Source: Candidatus Heimdallarchaeota archaeon (GTDB lineage Archaea; Asgardarchaeota; Heimdallarchaeia; Heimdallarchaeales; Heimdallarchaeaceae). From it: DNA of 64,000 bases. Positions 49,964 to 59,140 of this stretch are shown here, in pieces. Positions within the stretch are counted from its first letter, which is position 1. Every line of letters begins with the position of its first letter. The stretch spans positions 124,001 through 188,000 of the forward strand of contig JAHLWR010000004.1 in NCBI GenBank assembly GCA_019057815.1, written 5' to 3'. The position numbers and the translations under genes are program-made. The notes under the pieces are model-generated. The model had not been told where the DNA came from, ran no database searches, and was given only the letters and a program-made list of their open reading frames with translations.

Positions 49964-51514
49964 TTAAAGAAACTTAATCGGTTCTGGTATCTCATCCACA
50001 TATTTAAGGAAACTTTCAGGCCAATTTTTCCTATCTAGTCCTTTTTGAGCAATAAATGCTGTAAGGATTCTCTCGAAAGATCCTCCACCACATCCAGACC
50101 ACAATTCTATGTTTCCTTCAGCTTTTACTGTGAATCCTTTAGGATATTTATGACCAATGATAGAGATGTTTTGTATCTCTAACCATTCACTATCTTCTCT
50201 TGAACCTCTGTAAGGCATATAGGTTTCGTAGTCAATTGTTCCTACAATCAATTCATCTTCAACACTTGTTTCACCTTGAGAAGCTTGTTCAAGCCACCAA
50301 GGCATAACTCTTGCTTCTCGAACTTCAAGTTCCAGAACTTTTTCAAACACTTCTCTTATTTTATATCTGGTTTCAACACCTATTTTCTTGACTTGTTCGG
50401 GAGATCCAATAAACAATGTCTCAATTCTATGTAGTTCATCTACTCTTTCAAAACCAAAAGCTGAACCTGATTCGTAACGATATGTGGGACCACTCCAATC
50501 ATAAATTTTGATTGGGAGGCTTTCTTTTGCTAAAGTCTTACCTTGTAACCAAGGCCAGAAAGGTGGACATTGGGCATAGGAGAGACCACCAATAGGAGCT
50601 GTGATTTTATCGGACAGCTTCTCTGCTGGTATCGTCTTAGTTATCTTTATGAAATCAGCTATTTCTTCAAATAACTCAGGATTTGCTTCCTTAGGTTGAA
50701 CAACAAAATATGGTTCGAATCCTCCTTGATAAAGCCCCTCTGCATGGCCTGATCTCAACCAGACAGACCAATCAACAAGTTTAGGAATCATCATCTGATG
50801 AAAGCATAGCGGCTGATAAACTACATCTACCATTATTTTCTTTACAGCTTCTGCAAGAGTTGTGATAGAAGGTGAAAGAATCCATTGATTACGATAATTT
50901 GTACGATGAATCCAGTTAGCTTTTTGGAGTAGTGTTGTAGGGTTATCATCTGTATAAAGTTCTCTTTCACCGGAATACCAGACTATTTCATGATGTTCTT
51001 TTTTTGCACCATGCATTTGTTTAGAGATTTTTTCACTTACAAGTTTTATTATTCTTTCAACTGCTCCTTTTTCAATGAAATCTTCCTCCATCTTAGGATC
51101 AATTGTAATTAAAGCTATTTTTTTACCTTTAACCTCTTTGAACTCTATTGACTCGGTTAGAGGAAGAGAGAAAGCGCTTTCAGGTATAGTTTCAATTTCA
51201 GTTTCAATAACATATTTAATGAATTCAAAACCTCTTACTCCAACTCGAAATTTCTTACCTATAGCTGGACCAAGTTGTTTACGGATTCTCAAAATAGCTA
51301 CATGAGGAGAAATAGAGTTGTCTGAAGAAATATCTATTTTTAATTTCATATCTCCAATTTTCCATTTTTCGATTTTGAACTTGCCTTCTTCTTTAGTTTG
51401 ATTGATTTTTGATGTAAAATCATTAAAGAATTTAGTGAGTTCTTCTTCACTTTCAGAAGGTAAAGTTCCACTAAGGATAAAGGATGCTTCTAGATATTGT
51501 TTCATTATTGTCAT
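49964..51514 (-). CDS. serS: Serine--tRNA ligase, type 2 (archaeal/methanogenic Zn type)
   Basis: 'GGLSYAQCPPFWPWLQGKTLAKESLPIKIYDWSGPTYRYESG', 'FERVDELHRIETLFIG', 'ELWSGCGGGSFERILTAF'; Cys/Glu/Cys Zn-ligand context of type-2 SerRS. Confidence 0.85.
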   Translation of the reverse strand: MTIMKQYLEASFILSGTLPSESEEELTKFFNDFTSKINQTKEEGKFKIEKWKIGDMKLKIDISSDNSISPHVAILRIRKQLGPAIGKKFRVGVRGFEFIKYVIETEIETIPESAFSLPLTESIEFKEVKGKKIALITIDPKMEEDFIEKGAVERIIKLVSEKISKQMHGAKKEHHEIVWYSGERELYTDDNPTTLLQKANWIHRTNYRNQWILSPSITTLAEAVKKIMVDVVYQPLCFHQMMIPKLVDWSVWLRSGHAEGLYQGGFEPYFVVQPKEANPELFEEIADFIKITKTIPAEKLSDKITAPIGGLSYAQCPPFWPWLQGKTLAKESLPIKIYDWSGPTYRYESGSAFGFERVDELHRIETLFIGSPEQVKKIGVETRYKIREVFEKVLELEVREARVMPWWLEQASQGETSVEDELIVGTIDYETYMPYRGSREDSEWLEIQNISIIGHKYPKGFTVKAEGNIELWSGCGGGSFERILTAFIAQKGLDRKNWPESFLKYVDEIPEPIKFL

Positions 51515-51554
51515 TCTAGAATAATTTATAGCTATTTTAACTGTTATGGCAGAA

Positions 51555-51625
51555 GTCCCATTACTTTAGGTGGGGGATGAATGCTAGATGGTTTACTTTA
51601 GTATAGAATCAGCTTTTTATACTGA
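51555..51625 (+). mobile_element. IS200/IS605-like end sequence (hairpin plus GGGGGATGAATG)
   Basis: CCCAT(51557-51561)/GTGGG(51570-51574) hairpin followed by GGATGAATG; second inverted repeat AGTATA(51600-51605)/TATACT(51618-51623). Confidence 0.45.
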
Positions 51626-51649
51626 AAAAAGAACTAAGAGGATGAACTT

Positions 51650-51858
51650 ATGCTAACCTACAAAGTGCAACTGTACCCTAGTAAACAGCAACAAGCAAAA
51701 TTCATTGAACAGTTGGATATTTGTAGAAAACTCTATAATAAACTATTAGAAGAGTACAAGAAAGCGCGAGAGAAGGGAGAAAAAATCACACAGATCAAAA
51801 CTCAATTTTTTATAGTTTCACTAAAAAACAACTCTATGCCTGAATTGAAGGAGCGTTT
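51650..51858 (+). pseudogene. TnpB (IS605 OrfB) N-terminal remnant
   Basis: 'MLTYKVQLYPSKQQQAKFIEQLDICRKLYNKLLEEYKKAREKGEK...SMPELKERF' matches the TnpB N-terminus; no RuvC or Zn domain follows. Confidence 0.8.
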
Positions 51859-53618
51859 CAATGGTTATTGCTCTTTTTTTTGTCTTTTTCAGTTCTTAAA
51901 TAGTCCATTATAACATCCTTGAGATAATCTTCTGTTACTCTAACATCACTTACGAACTTTCCATCATCCATCATTAAATGACGAAAACCTGGTCGAAGTA
52001 GAGTCAAGTCATGAGAGCATATTATCATTGTTGTTTTATGAAGTTTAACTGTGTTTATTAGAAGATCAACAATTATCCTAGCTAATTCGCTATCAACGTT
52101 GGCTGTGGGTTCATCTGCTAGAAGTATAGGAGTATATCTATTCAAAGCGACTGCAAGGCTTACTCTTTGCATTTCACCTGAAGAAAGTTCATCAGGGTAG
52201 TATTGAAACTTATGGTCAATCATACATTGTTTAGCTGTTTCTATAGCGATATCTTTATTGAATCTAGATTTCAAGAAGAGAAATGGAATAATCATATTAT
52301 CTCTAACAGATATAGGACTGAATAGATTGGATAATTGTGTGATAAAAGCAATGTTCTTTAATCTGAAATCTGCTCTAGCATCGTCATCTTCCTCTCCTAG
52401 CTCAAAACCATTTATTTTGATAGTTCCTTCATTTTGCTTTAAGAGTCCGGCTAGAAGATTCATGAAAGTAGTTTTACCTACTCCTGAAGGTCCAGAAATA
52501 AAGATGAAATCACCTTGGTTAACAGTTAGATTCATCTCTTTCAAGACAAGATGAAATCCTGCTTCTGATTGATAACCTTTCGTTAACTCTCTTATTTCTA
52601 TAATTGGTTTTGTATCTTTAGTTGGTTCAAATATTCTGCTGAACAAGTGTTTAACATCGTCATATTGAGTACCTTTTTCTTCTAGTATTTGTTCATCTTC
52701 TGACGTGACCAAAGATTCAAAGATTTCTTCTCTATTATAGTTTTCAGGATTCCACATAATAGCTAGCTTTCTAGAAGGGTGGACTTCAAATTCAGCAGTA
52801 GATCTTATAGCAATAGCTGCTCTAACTGTATCAGGAATACGAACAAGATTTGAGCTGTCAACATGGACTTTCTTTAAACTAGAAGCACCATGTAAAAAGT
52901 CAAGTTCTTTTTTGCTAGAATCTTTTTGGATACCAACAAGGCGACCGTCCTGAATTAGGTAGCTTTTCTCAAAAACGTTTCGGAACCTAATGTCATGGGT
53001 GACTACAAGAACTGTTTTTCCTGTTTCTCTATTGATATTTCTCATGCTTTCAATAACGTCCAGAGTATTTTTTGTATCTAGCTGACCTGTGGGTTCGTCC
53101 GCCAGAAGTAATGGATTATCATGTTTAGCTAATGCTGTACCTATGCTTAGTCTTATAGCTTCCCCTCCTGAGATTTTAGTTACTTTATTATCTTTTACAT
53201 GCGAAAGATTGAGGATTTCTAGTATCTCTTTTACTTCTTTTTTTGCTTCCTCTCTAGGTTGGTAAAACATCTTCTTTAACATTAGCAGATTCTCCTCTAC
53301 AGTTAATCTAGCAAAGATATTTCTACCTACGAATTGGTTGACCATACCGATATTCTCGAATCTGAATTGTCTTCTTTCTTTATCTGTCATCAAATCTAGT
53401 CTTTGATTGTTTACAGTTATCATACCACCTGATGGAGTGTCATTTCCTGATAGTAAGTTAGTTAAAGTGGTTTTTCCAGCACCTGAAGGACCAATGATGG
53501 AGACTAACTCTCCTTCATTTATGGTCATATTTATTCCTCTTAGAGCAGGTACTCTATACTCTGTGACCGGATCATAATATATCTTCATTACATCAACACA
53601 TTCTAACATTTTTTTCAC
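51858..53618 (-). CDS. Double-NBD LolD/MacB-like ABC ATPase (copy 2)
   Basis: NBD1 'GPSGAGKTTLTNLLSG', 'ISGGEAIRLS', 'LLADEPTGQLD'; NBD2 'GPSGVGKTTFMNLLAG', 'LSSGEMQRVS', 'LLADEPTANVD'; colinear with copy 1. Confidence 0.93.
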   Translation of the reverse strand: MKKMLECVDVMKIYYDPVTEYRVPALRGINMTINEGELVSIIGPSGAGKTTLTNLLSGNDTPSGGMITVNNQRLDLMTDKERRQFRFENIGMVNQFVGRNIFARLTVEENLLMLKKMFYQPREEAKKEVKEILEILNLSHVKDNKVTKISGGEAIRLSIGTALAKHDNPLLLADEPTGQLDTKNTLDVIESMRNINRETGKTVLVVTHDIRFRNVFEKSYLIQDGRLVGIQKDSSKKELDFLHGASSLKKVHVDSSNLVRIPDTVRAAIAIRSTAEFEVHPSRKLAIMWNPENYNREEIFESLVTSEDEQILEEKGTQYDDVKHLFSRIFEPTKDTKPIIEIRELTKGYQSEAGFHLVLKEMNLTVNQGDFIFISGPSGVGKTTFMNLLAGLLKQNEGTIKINGFELGEEDDDARADFRLKNIAFITQLSNLFSPISVRDNMIIPFLFLKSRFNKDIAIETAKQCMIDHKFQYYPDELSSGEMQRVSLAVALNRYTPILLADEPTANVDSELARIIVDLLINTVKLHKTTMIICSHDLTLLRPGFRHLMMDDGKFVSDVRVTEDYLKDVIMDYLRTEKDKKKSNNH

Positions 53619-56600
53619 TCCAAATTCTGTGGTTGATATCTTGCGAAATTAGTTTTAAATGTCGTATAATACAATGTGTAAAACAACACAGGCGCTATAA
53701 CGAAACACATTATTATTCCTATGAGTGGTACCTTTATGACGTAATTTATTCCTTCATAGAAATATACATTTATCATATAGAGAAAGATTTGCATTAGACC
53801 AAAACCAGCTGCTGTTCCAATAGCTAATCCTGGCAATAGTCCTGCAATAAAAATCTCTAAAGCTGTCATCCTTATTATTCGCTTTTTTGATATTCCCATT
53901 TTCATTAATTTGTCATATTTAGCAGCTCTTCTTCCAAGAAGCTTAATTGGGTTCGTGACACTTATGAAAACTATTGCAGCTATACAAACTAATAGAGCAA
54001 AAACGAACTCTGCGACTATTACTGAATAAAATGGGAATGTGTTAAATCGCATATCTTCTGCTTCTTCTTTAGCTGAAACGACTTTAATATCCCATCTTTC
54101 AGCGATTTCTTCTGCTAATTCCTTATGATTCTCAAATTCATCCTTTAGATTGATTAAAAGTCTGTCTCTATATGTACCTTTAATAGAATCGAAAGTTTCT
54201 TCCATTAAAACAAAATTTTCTTGAGTCGTAACTAATGCATTTTTTCTTGAAATAACAGTTTCATCATAAGGACCATATGCGTGGAAAACTGGGAAGTAAT
54301 CAAATTCACCAATTATGTTGAATTCTACTCCTTCAGTAACAGAACCATCGTAGATGAATTTGAACTCATCGATGTCACCTTCTTTGTTCACAAATATTTG
54401 GAAAGGTTCTGAAACAAGCATTGATGTATTTTGTTTAAGAGTTGGTAGATCCGTCTCCCAATTCCGATACATCTTTTTCGGTATCCGATACGCTGTTTGT
54501 ATGAAGTCGTCTATATCGTCAATTGCGTAAATGTCAACACTTTTACCTTTGTATATAGTATCAATTAAGGAGACATTAGCAACACTTTCTACTTCAGGAA
54601 GAGATTTTATATAATTTAGAATCGTAATATTCTGGTCGTCCCAATACTTAACATAAAGATCGCTTCCTGCAGCGAAATAAGCATCTTTTTCATAATTATA
54701 TTGGATTGTTATTGGGACAACAAATGATGGGATTAGAATAGCAAAGATTGTTATGTAAGATAGGAAAATGTTATTGAAGAGTTCAACATCTGACCTTATT
54801 TCTACAAGTGAGAACGTTTTAATCGTCTTCCTTATTGCCCATAAAACCTTACTTAAAACAATCATGAAAATGTTGTGAATATCCTTTATTAGTAATCCAA
54901 CTCCCAATAACAGGATTAATATCCCTATTCCAGCCATATAGATAAATGACATCAGAATCGTTACTCCTTGAACAGGATCAAGTCTACCTTCAAGGAAGCT
55001 TCTTAGAAAAATAGCTCCAGCTACTATACCTCCACCGATTAGAATTAGTAAGAGTCTATTGCGTTTGATTTTCGTTAATAAACTTGAAAGTCTTCTTGGT
55101 ACCTTTCTATCTTTAGTTTTTTTCCCTTTAGAAAGCTGTATAACTTTTGGCAGAGAAACTAAAACTAAAGAAAAGAAAGAAAATACCATAGCTAATTTTG
55201 CATAAGAAAAACTTATTGAGTAAAATGTAGCTTTGAAGCTGAGTAAATTATCTATTTTTAGTAGTAATGGGACTAATATCATCGCCCCCCCTATTCCAAT
55301 GAATGTTGCTATTAATGATTCTGCGAATTTAAAAGATGTGTATTTTATTCCAATCTTGAAGATTGATTCACCTTTTGATTGTAAAATGTCAATCTCTTGC
55401 TCAAAGCTAGTAGTAAAAAGTTCGTTTGTTTCAAAAACAAGAAATATGGCCAGGAAAAGTACAGGTACAGCTAATATGTAAAATAAGAATTGTGAAGATG
55501 CTAGGTTAGGCTCGAAAATGTTAATTATCATTATGAATTCATTTTCTTGTGTCCACCATCCAGAAGGAGCAAATTTTAAAGAATGATAGTTTTCTAAAAC
55601 TAAATTATTGACTTCATTCTTCAAATAGGATATCTCATTTAGTTCTATAAGATTAAAATCGTAAATGAATTGAATATCAAGGGTTATCAATGTATTTAAT
55701 GGTTCAATTTCAGAAATACTATCGAAATATAAGTCATGGAAAGTGAAAGCACAAAACATTTTCTGAAGATCCTTTGAAATATCAAAGGGAACGTTGTTTT
55801 CAATACACAACTCCTTCAAGTCTACTGAATAAGTGTCAAATAGGCCTACTACAGTGAAGTTGGCATAAGTACTTCCTAAATGATAAATATAGTTGGTTCC
55901 CCAGCACGTGATATTTTCACCAACTCCTGTTTCCATGGAGATTGCGGTAGCATATGATAAGATAATTTCTCCTTTTTCTTCAGGAACTCTACCTTCGATA
56001 AGTAGACTCTCTATAATTGGAAGATAATTGTCTGAAAGTCCAATGTAACTGCTTGTTTGAATAGTACTATAGAGAATGTCGCCAGTTAAAGTCATTGTTA
56101 TTGACATTGAATATTCAAAACCTACAATCATCTTATCTAAGGTAACAGATTGTCTTGATATAGTCTCAAATACTTCGTTAAAAACCAATCCAGGAAAATC
56201 AGAAATAAAAGTTCCTTCTTGAGGGTGATATCTATTTTCATAAGGATAAAATACGCTTAATGAAGGCAAATTGTTACTAGTCAGATCTATTTGTTCAGTA
56301 TATTCTATTAAGATATTTTGTTGTTTTGAATCAAATAGAATCACGCTGGTAATTATAATAATTGACAAAACTGATAAACCTAATATACTAACCAAATAAC
56401 GTCTTTTATTAGCTTTAAAAAGTATAAAAAGCGTTGTAAAGAAATTAAAAATAAAAAGCCAAAAGTTTAACGCAACAAGTTTTGCTTTTTTTGTATTTTG
56501 GTAAACTGGTCTAGTTAAGAATTTCTTTATATTTGCATATATTTTGTTTATCCACTTGAAAAAGATCAAGTAAATCAAACCTAAGCTTACAATAACTATT

Positions 56601-57934
56601 GTCAAAGGCATTCCAGCTTTTTGCCAGAATAATGAAAAAGCAGTCAATTTCTCAATGTAGTAGTAAATTGCTTTTTCTGGCAAATCTAAAGGTAAATTGC
56701 TAGTGATAAGAAATGAAATATAACTGGTATTATAGAATAAAGGTTCATCTAAATATGACTTGGATAATAGAGTTGTTCTACAAAAGACATAAGATTCTTG
56801 ATTCCTCCAATCCATTGAAAAAGAACTAAAAATATCTCCTGGGACAGCGTGGGAGAGAGAAATTAACTCTTTCGAAATGTCTGTTTGATTAGCTTTTACG
56901 ATTACTATGTCAGCACTATATTCCTTATTTGAAAAGAAGTTTTCATAACTCATATACGGACCAGAGCTTATTCCTACGTATGTGTTGTTACCTAAAGTTT
57001 GTAGTTGTATGTCTAGATATTTATAAACCCCTATATCGATTTCTTTAAACATAGCAAAACTGACATCTGATTCAATAGGAAACACACATGAATAGAGTTT
57101 CCCATTTCTCAAAAGAACATAATGACCCATTTCTTTGTCATCAATATCTAACAAAGTGTCGAATTCTCCTTCAGTGGAAAACCATTGACTCACTATGGTA
57201 TTCTCTTCTTGCGATGTTCTGATGATTGTGTGATTCCTAAATCCTTCTCCTCCCCCTGTCAATAGAAAGAATGCATAGACCGTTCCATTTACCCAGAAGA
57301 TTTTTTGGAGATTGGGATAATCTATAAGGATTTTCCAACTATCCTCTTCGATGTTTGAAGGACCTTTTATTGAGAAATGCCATACCCGCACATAAGTCCG
57401 CTCTGAAAGCATGCTGTAAGGTACACTCTCCCCAATTATTAGATGAAAATCTTCTGCATTTTTATACATCCAAAAATTAAGTGTTTGCCATCGGGGATTA
57501 GTAGCGAAAATAGGCGTGACTTCTCCTCCAGAACTGTAAGTCCAAGTGTAAATTTTGAAGTCATAATATGCTGTGCTTCCTCTATAAGCAAAAATCAGTT
57601 GAACTCCATCATCGACATCTGAAACTTCGAAGATTTCTTCAACATATTCTTCTTTAACAACTAAGTGTGTCTGGTTACCATGAACATGATAAATAACAAA
57701 AGTACCATTTTCATACCTAACTTGAACAAAAAGGTGAAGAGCATTTCTGTCATCAAGAATTGTCTTGGTCTGAATTTTTGTAATAGTTAGTTCTTGCTCA
57801 AGGAGAAAATAAACTTGTTCGTTTTCAGCATAATCCTCTTGTATTGATGAATGAACGATAAAATCATTTGTAGCAACTATAGAAAAAGTGAACAATAGTA
57901 GAATGCTTAAGACTAGTAACTTTCGCTTTATCAC
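53615..57934 (-). CDS. Giant FtsX/MacB-like ABC permease (copy 2)
   Basis: 1439 aa, colinear with copy 1 ('EIDILQSKGESIFKIGIKYTSFKFAESL', 'VEIRSDVELFNNIFLSYITIFAILIPSFVVPITIQ'); 4-bp overlap with the ATPase gene. Confidence 0.85.
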   Translation of the reverse strand: MIKRKLLVLSILLLFTFSIVATNDFIVHSSIQEDYAENEQVYFLLEQELTITKIQTKTILDDRNALHLFVQVRYENGTFVIYHVHGNQTHLVVKEEYVEEIFEVSDVDDGVQLIFAYRGSTAYYDFKIYTWTYSSGGEVTPIFATNPRWQTLNFWMYKNAEDFHLIIGESVPYSMLSERTYVRVWHFSIKGPSNIEEDSWKILIDYPNLQKIFWVNGTVYAFFLLTGGGEGFRNHTIIRTSQEENTIVSQWFSTEGEFDTLLDIDDKEMGHYVLLRNGKLYSCVFPIESDVSFAMFKEIDIGVYKYLDIQLQTLGNNTYVGISSGPYMSYENFFSNKEYSADIVIVKANQTDISKELISLSHAVPGDIFSSFSMDWRNQESYVFCRTTLLSKSYLDEPLFYNTSYISFLITSNLPLDLPEKAIYYYIEKLTAFSLFWQKAGMPLTIVIVSLGLIYLIFFKWINKIYANIKKFLTRPVYQNTKKAKLVALNFWLFIFNFFTTLFILFKANKRRYLVSILGLSVLSIIIITSVILFDSKQQNILIEYTEQIDLTSNNLPSLSVFYPYENRYHPQEGTFISDFPGLVFNEVFETISRQSVTLDKMIVGFEYSMSITMTLTGDILYSTIQTSSYIGLSDNYLPIIESLLIEGRVPEEKGEIILSYATAISMETGVGENITCWGTNYIYHLGSTYANFTVVGLFDTYSVDLKELCIENNVPFDISKDLQKMFCAFTFHDLYFDSISEIEPLNTLITLDIQFIYDFNLIELNEISYLKNEVNNLVLENYHSLKFAPSGWWTQENEFIMIINIFEPNLASSQFLFYILAVPVLFLAIFLVFETNELFTTSFEQEIDILQSKGESIFKIGIKYTSFKFAESLIATFIGIGGAMILVPLLLKIDNLLSFKATFYSISFSYAKLAMVFSFFSLVLVSLPKVIQLSKGKKTKDRKVPRRLSSLLTKIKRNRLLLILIGGGIVAGAIFLRSFLEGRLDPVQGVTILMSFIYMAGIGILILLLGVGLLIKDIHNIFMIVLSKVLWAIRKTIKTFSLVEIRSDVELFNNIFLSYITIFAILIPSFVVPITIQYNYEKDAYFAAGSDLYVKYWDDQNITILNYIKSLPEVESVANVSLIDTIYKGKSVDIYAIDDIDDFIQTAYRIPKKMYRNWETDLPTLKQNTSMLVSEPFQIFVNKEGDIDEFKFIYDGSVTEGVEFNIIGEFDYFPVFHAYGPYDETVISRKNALVTTQENFVLMEETFDSIKGTYRDRLLINLKDEFENHKELAEEIAERWDIKVVSAKEEAEDMRFNTFPFYSVIVAEFVFALLVCIAAIVFISVTNPIKLLGRRAAKYDKLMKMGISKKRIIRMTALEIFIAGLLPGLAIGTAAGFGLMQIFLYMINVYFYEGINYVIKVPLIGIIMCFVIAPVLFYTLYYTTFKTNFARYQPQNLE

Positions 57935-57984
57935 GTTTTTATGATTATTGAACTACTTATATATTTATCGTGCCTTGATGTTTA

Positions 57985-58086
57985 AAGTTTTGAGAATAGG
58001 TATTCTGAAATATTGATGCTTCAGTCGTTAAAACTTGATTTTTAACCGAAAATGCTTGTTAAACACTTCAAGTTTTGAGAATAGGT
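57985..58086. repeat. 17-bp direct repeat upstream of ABC copy 2
   Basis: 'aagttttgagaataggt' at 57985-58001 and 58070-58086. Confidence 0.85.
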
Positions 58087-58182
58087 TCATAATTTTTTTG
58101 TTGAAAAAAGTTCCGAAGTGATGATTGTAAGAAATTAAAATTAAAATAGAAGAGCTAAAATTTGTTGATCAACAAACTGATA

Positions 58183-59022
58183 TTAGCTTTCCTTTTCTTG
58201 TATTTTGTCTTTTTCAGACTCTTTCGTCATCCTTTTTGAAAGAAAACTGGCTAGTGCTAACATTATGATTAAAACCCCAAATATAATGTAAAATATGAGG
58301 TTAAACTGCCCAGCAGCAGCTTCAAATTGTTCTGGACTCAAACTAGCTATATAATCCGGAGAATGACCATCCAATAATTGGACACCAAAGAATGAATAAA
58401 ATATTGCACGGGGAATAGATCCAATAAATGTTGCAAGCGTGTATTGTTTCCATTTTAGATTCGATATGCCTGCAGCGTAAGATACTGGATCAAACATGAT
58501 TATGGGAACAGCTCTTCCTACAATTATAGCCCATATCCCCCATTTTTCAATCCATATATCCATAAACAAAATGAAACGATCAGCAAAACCAACATATTCA
58601 CCAGTAGCTTCTAAAATAGGTCTTCCACCTTTATTGGAAAGGTAGTATGTGACTAATCCACTTAATAAGGAACCAACTGTTCCTATTATCACACCAGGCC
58701 ATAATCCAAAAATCATTCCTCCAGACAACAATATCAACTCTGAAGGGATAGGAACTATTAAACTTTGTAAAATCATTATACCTAAAAATACGATATAAGC
58801 CCAAAACCCAATCTCTAGTAAAGGAAGAATGAAGTAATCTTTAACTATTGTAAATAAAAATGTTTTATCTATAAATGTTAAAACTAAAACTGCTATAGAA
58901 ATAATGACTATTAATACAAAAGCACTTACAGCAATAATCTTTTTTTTCGTCCAAGAAACTTTCTTTCGACCTGCAGAAGTTCTTTTTTCTTCAACTATAG
59001 AATCTGTTTGTGATTCAGGCAT
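58183..59022 (-). CDS. DedA/TVP38-TMEM64 (VTT-domain) membrane protein
   Basis: 'IVPIPSELILLSGGMIFGLWPGVIIGTVGSLLSGLVTYYLSNKGG', 'GRAVPIIMFDPVSYAAGISNLKWKQYTLATFIGSIPRAIFYSFFG'. Confidence 0.88.
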   Translation of the reverse strand: MPESQTDSIVEEKRTSAGRKKVSWTKKKIIAVSAFVLIVIISIAVLVLTFIDKTFLFTIVKDYFILPLLEIGFWAYIVFLGIMILQSLIVPIPSELILLSGGMIFGLWPGVIIGTVGSLLSGLVTYYLSNKGGRPILEATGEYVGFADRFILFMDIWIEKWGIWAIIVGRAVPIIMFDPVSYAAGISNLKWKQYTLATFIGSIPRAIFYSFFGVQLLDGHSPDYIASLSPEQFEAAAGQFNLIFYIIFGVLIIMLALASFLSKRMTKESEKDKIQEKES

Positions 59023-59140
59023 CGACTTGATTTTTGCACAATACTACAAAAATCTTGCTCTTTGGGTCAACACTCGCAGATTAAGCGCTAAAGAACAATC
59101 ATTAAGTTTCTTGGAGAAATAAACAAAAGTTCATATATGT

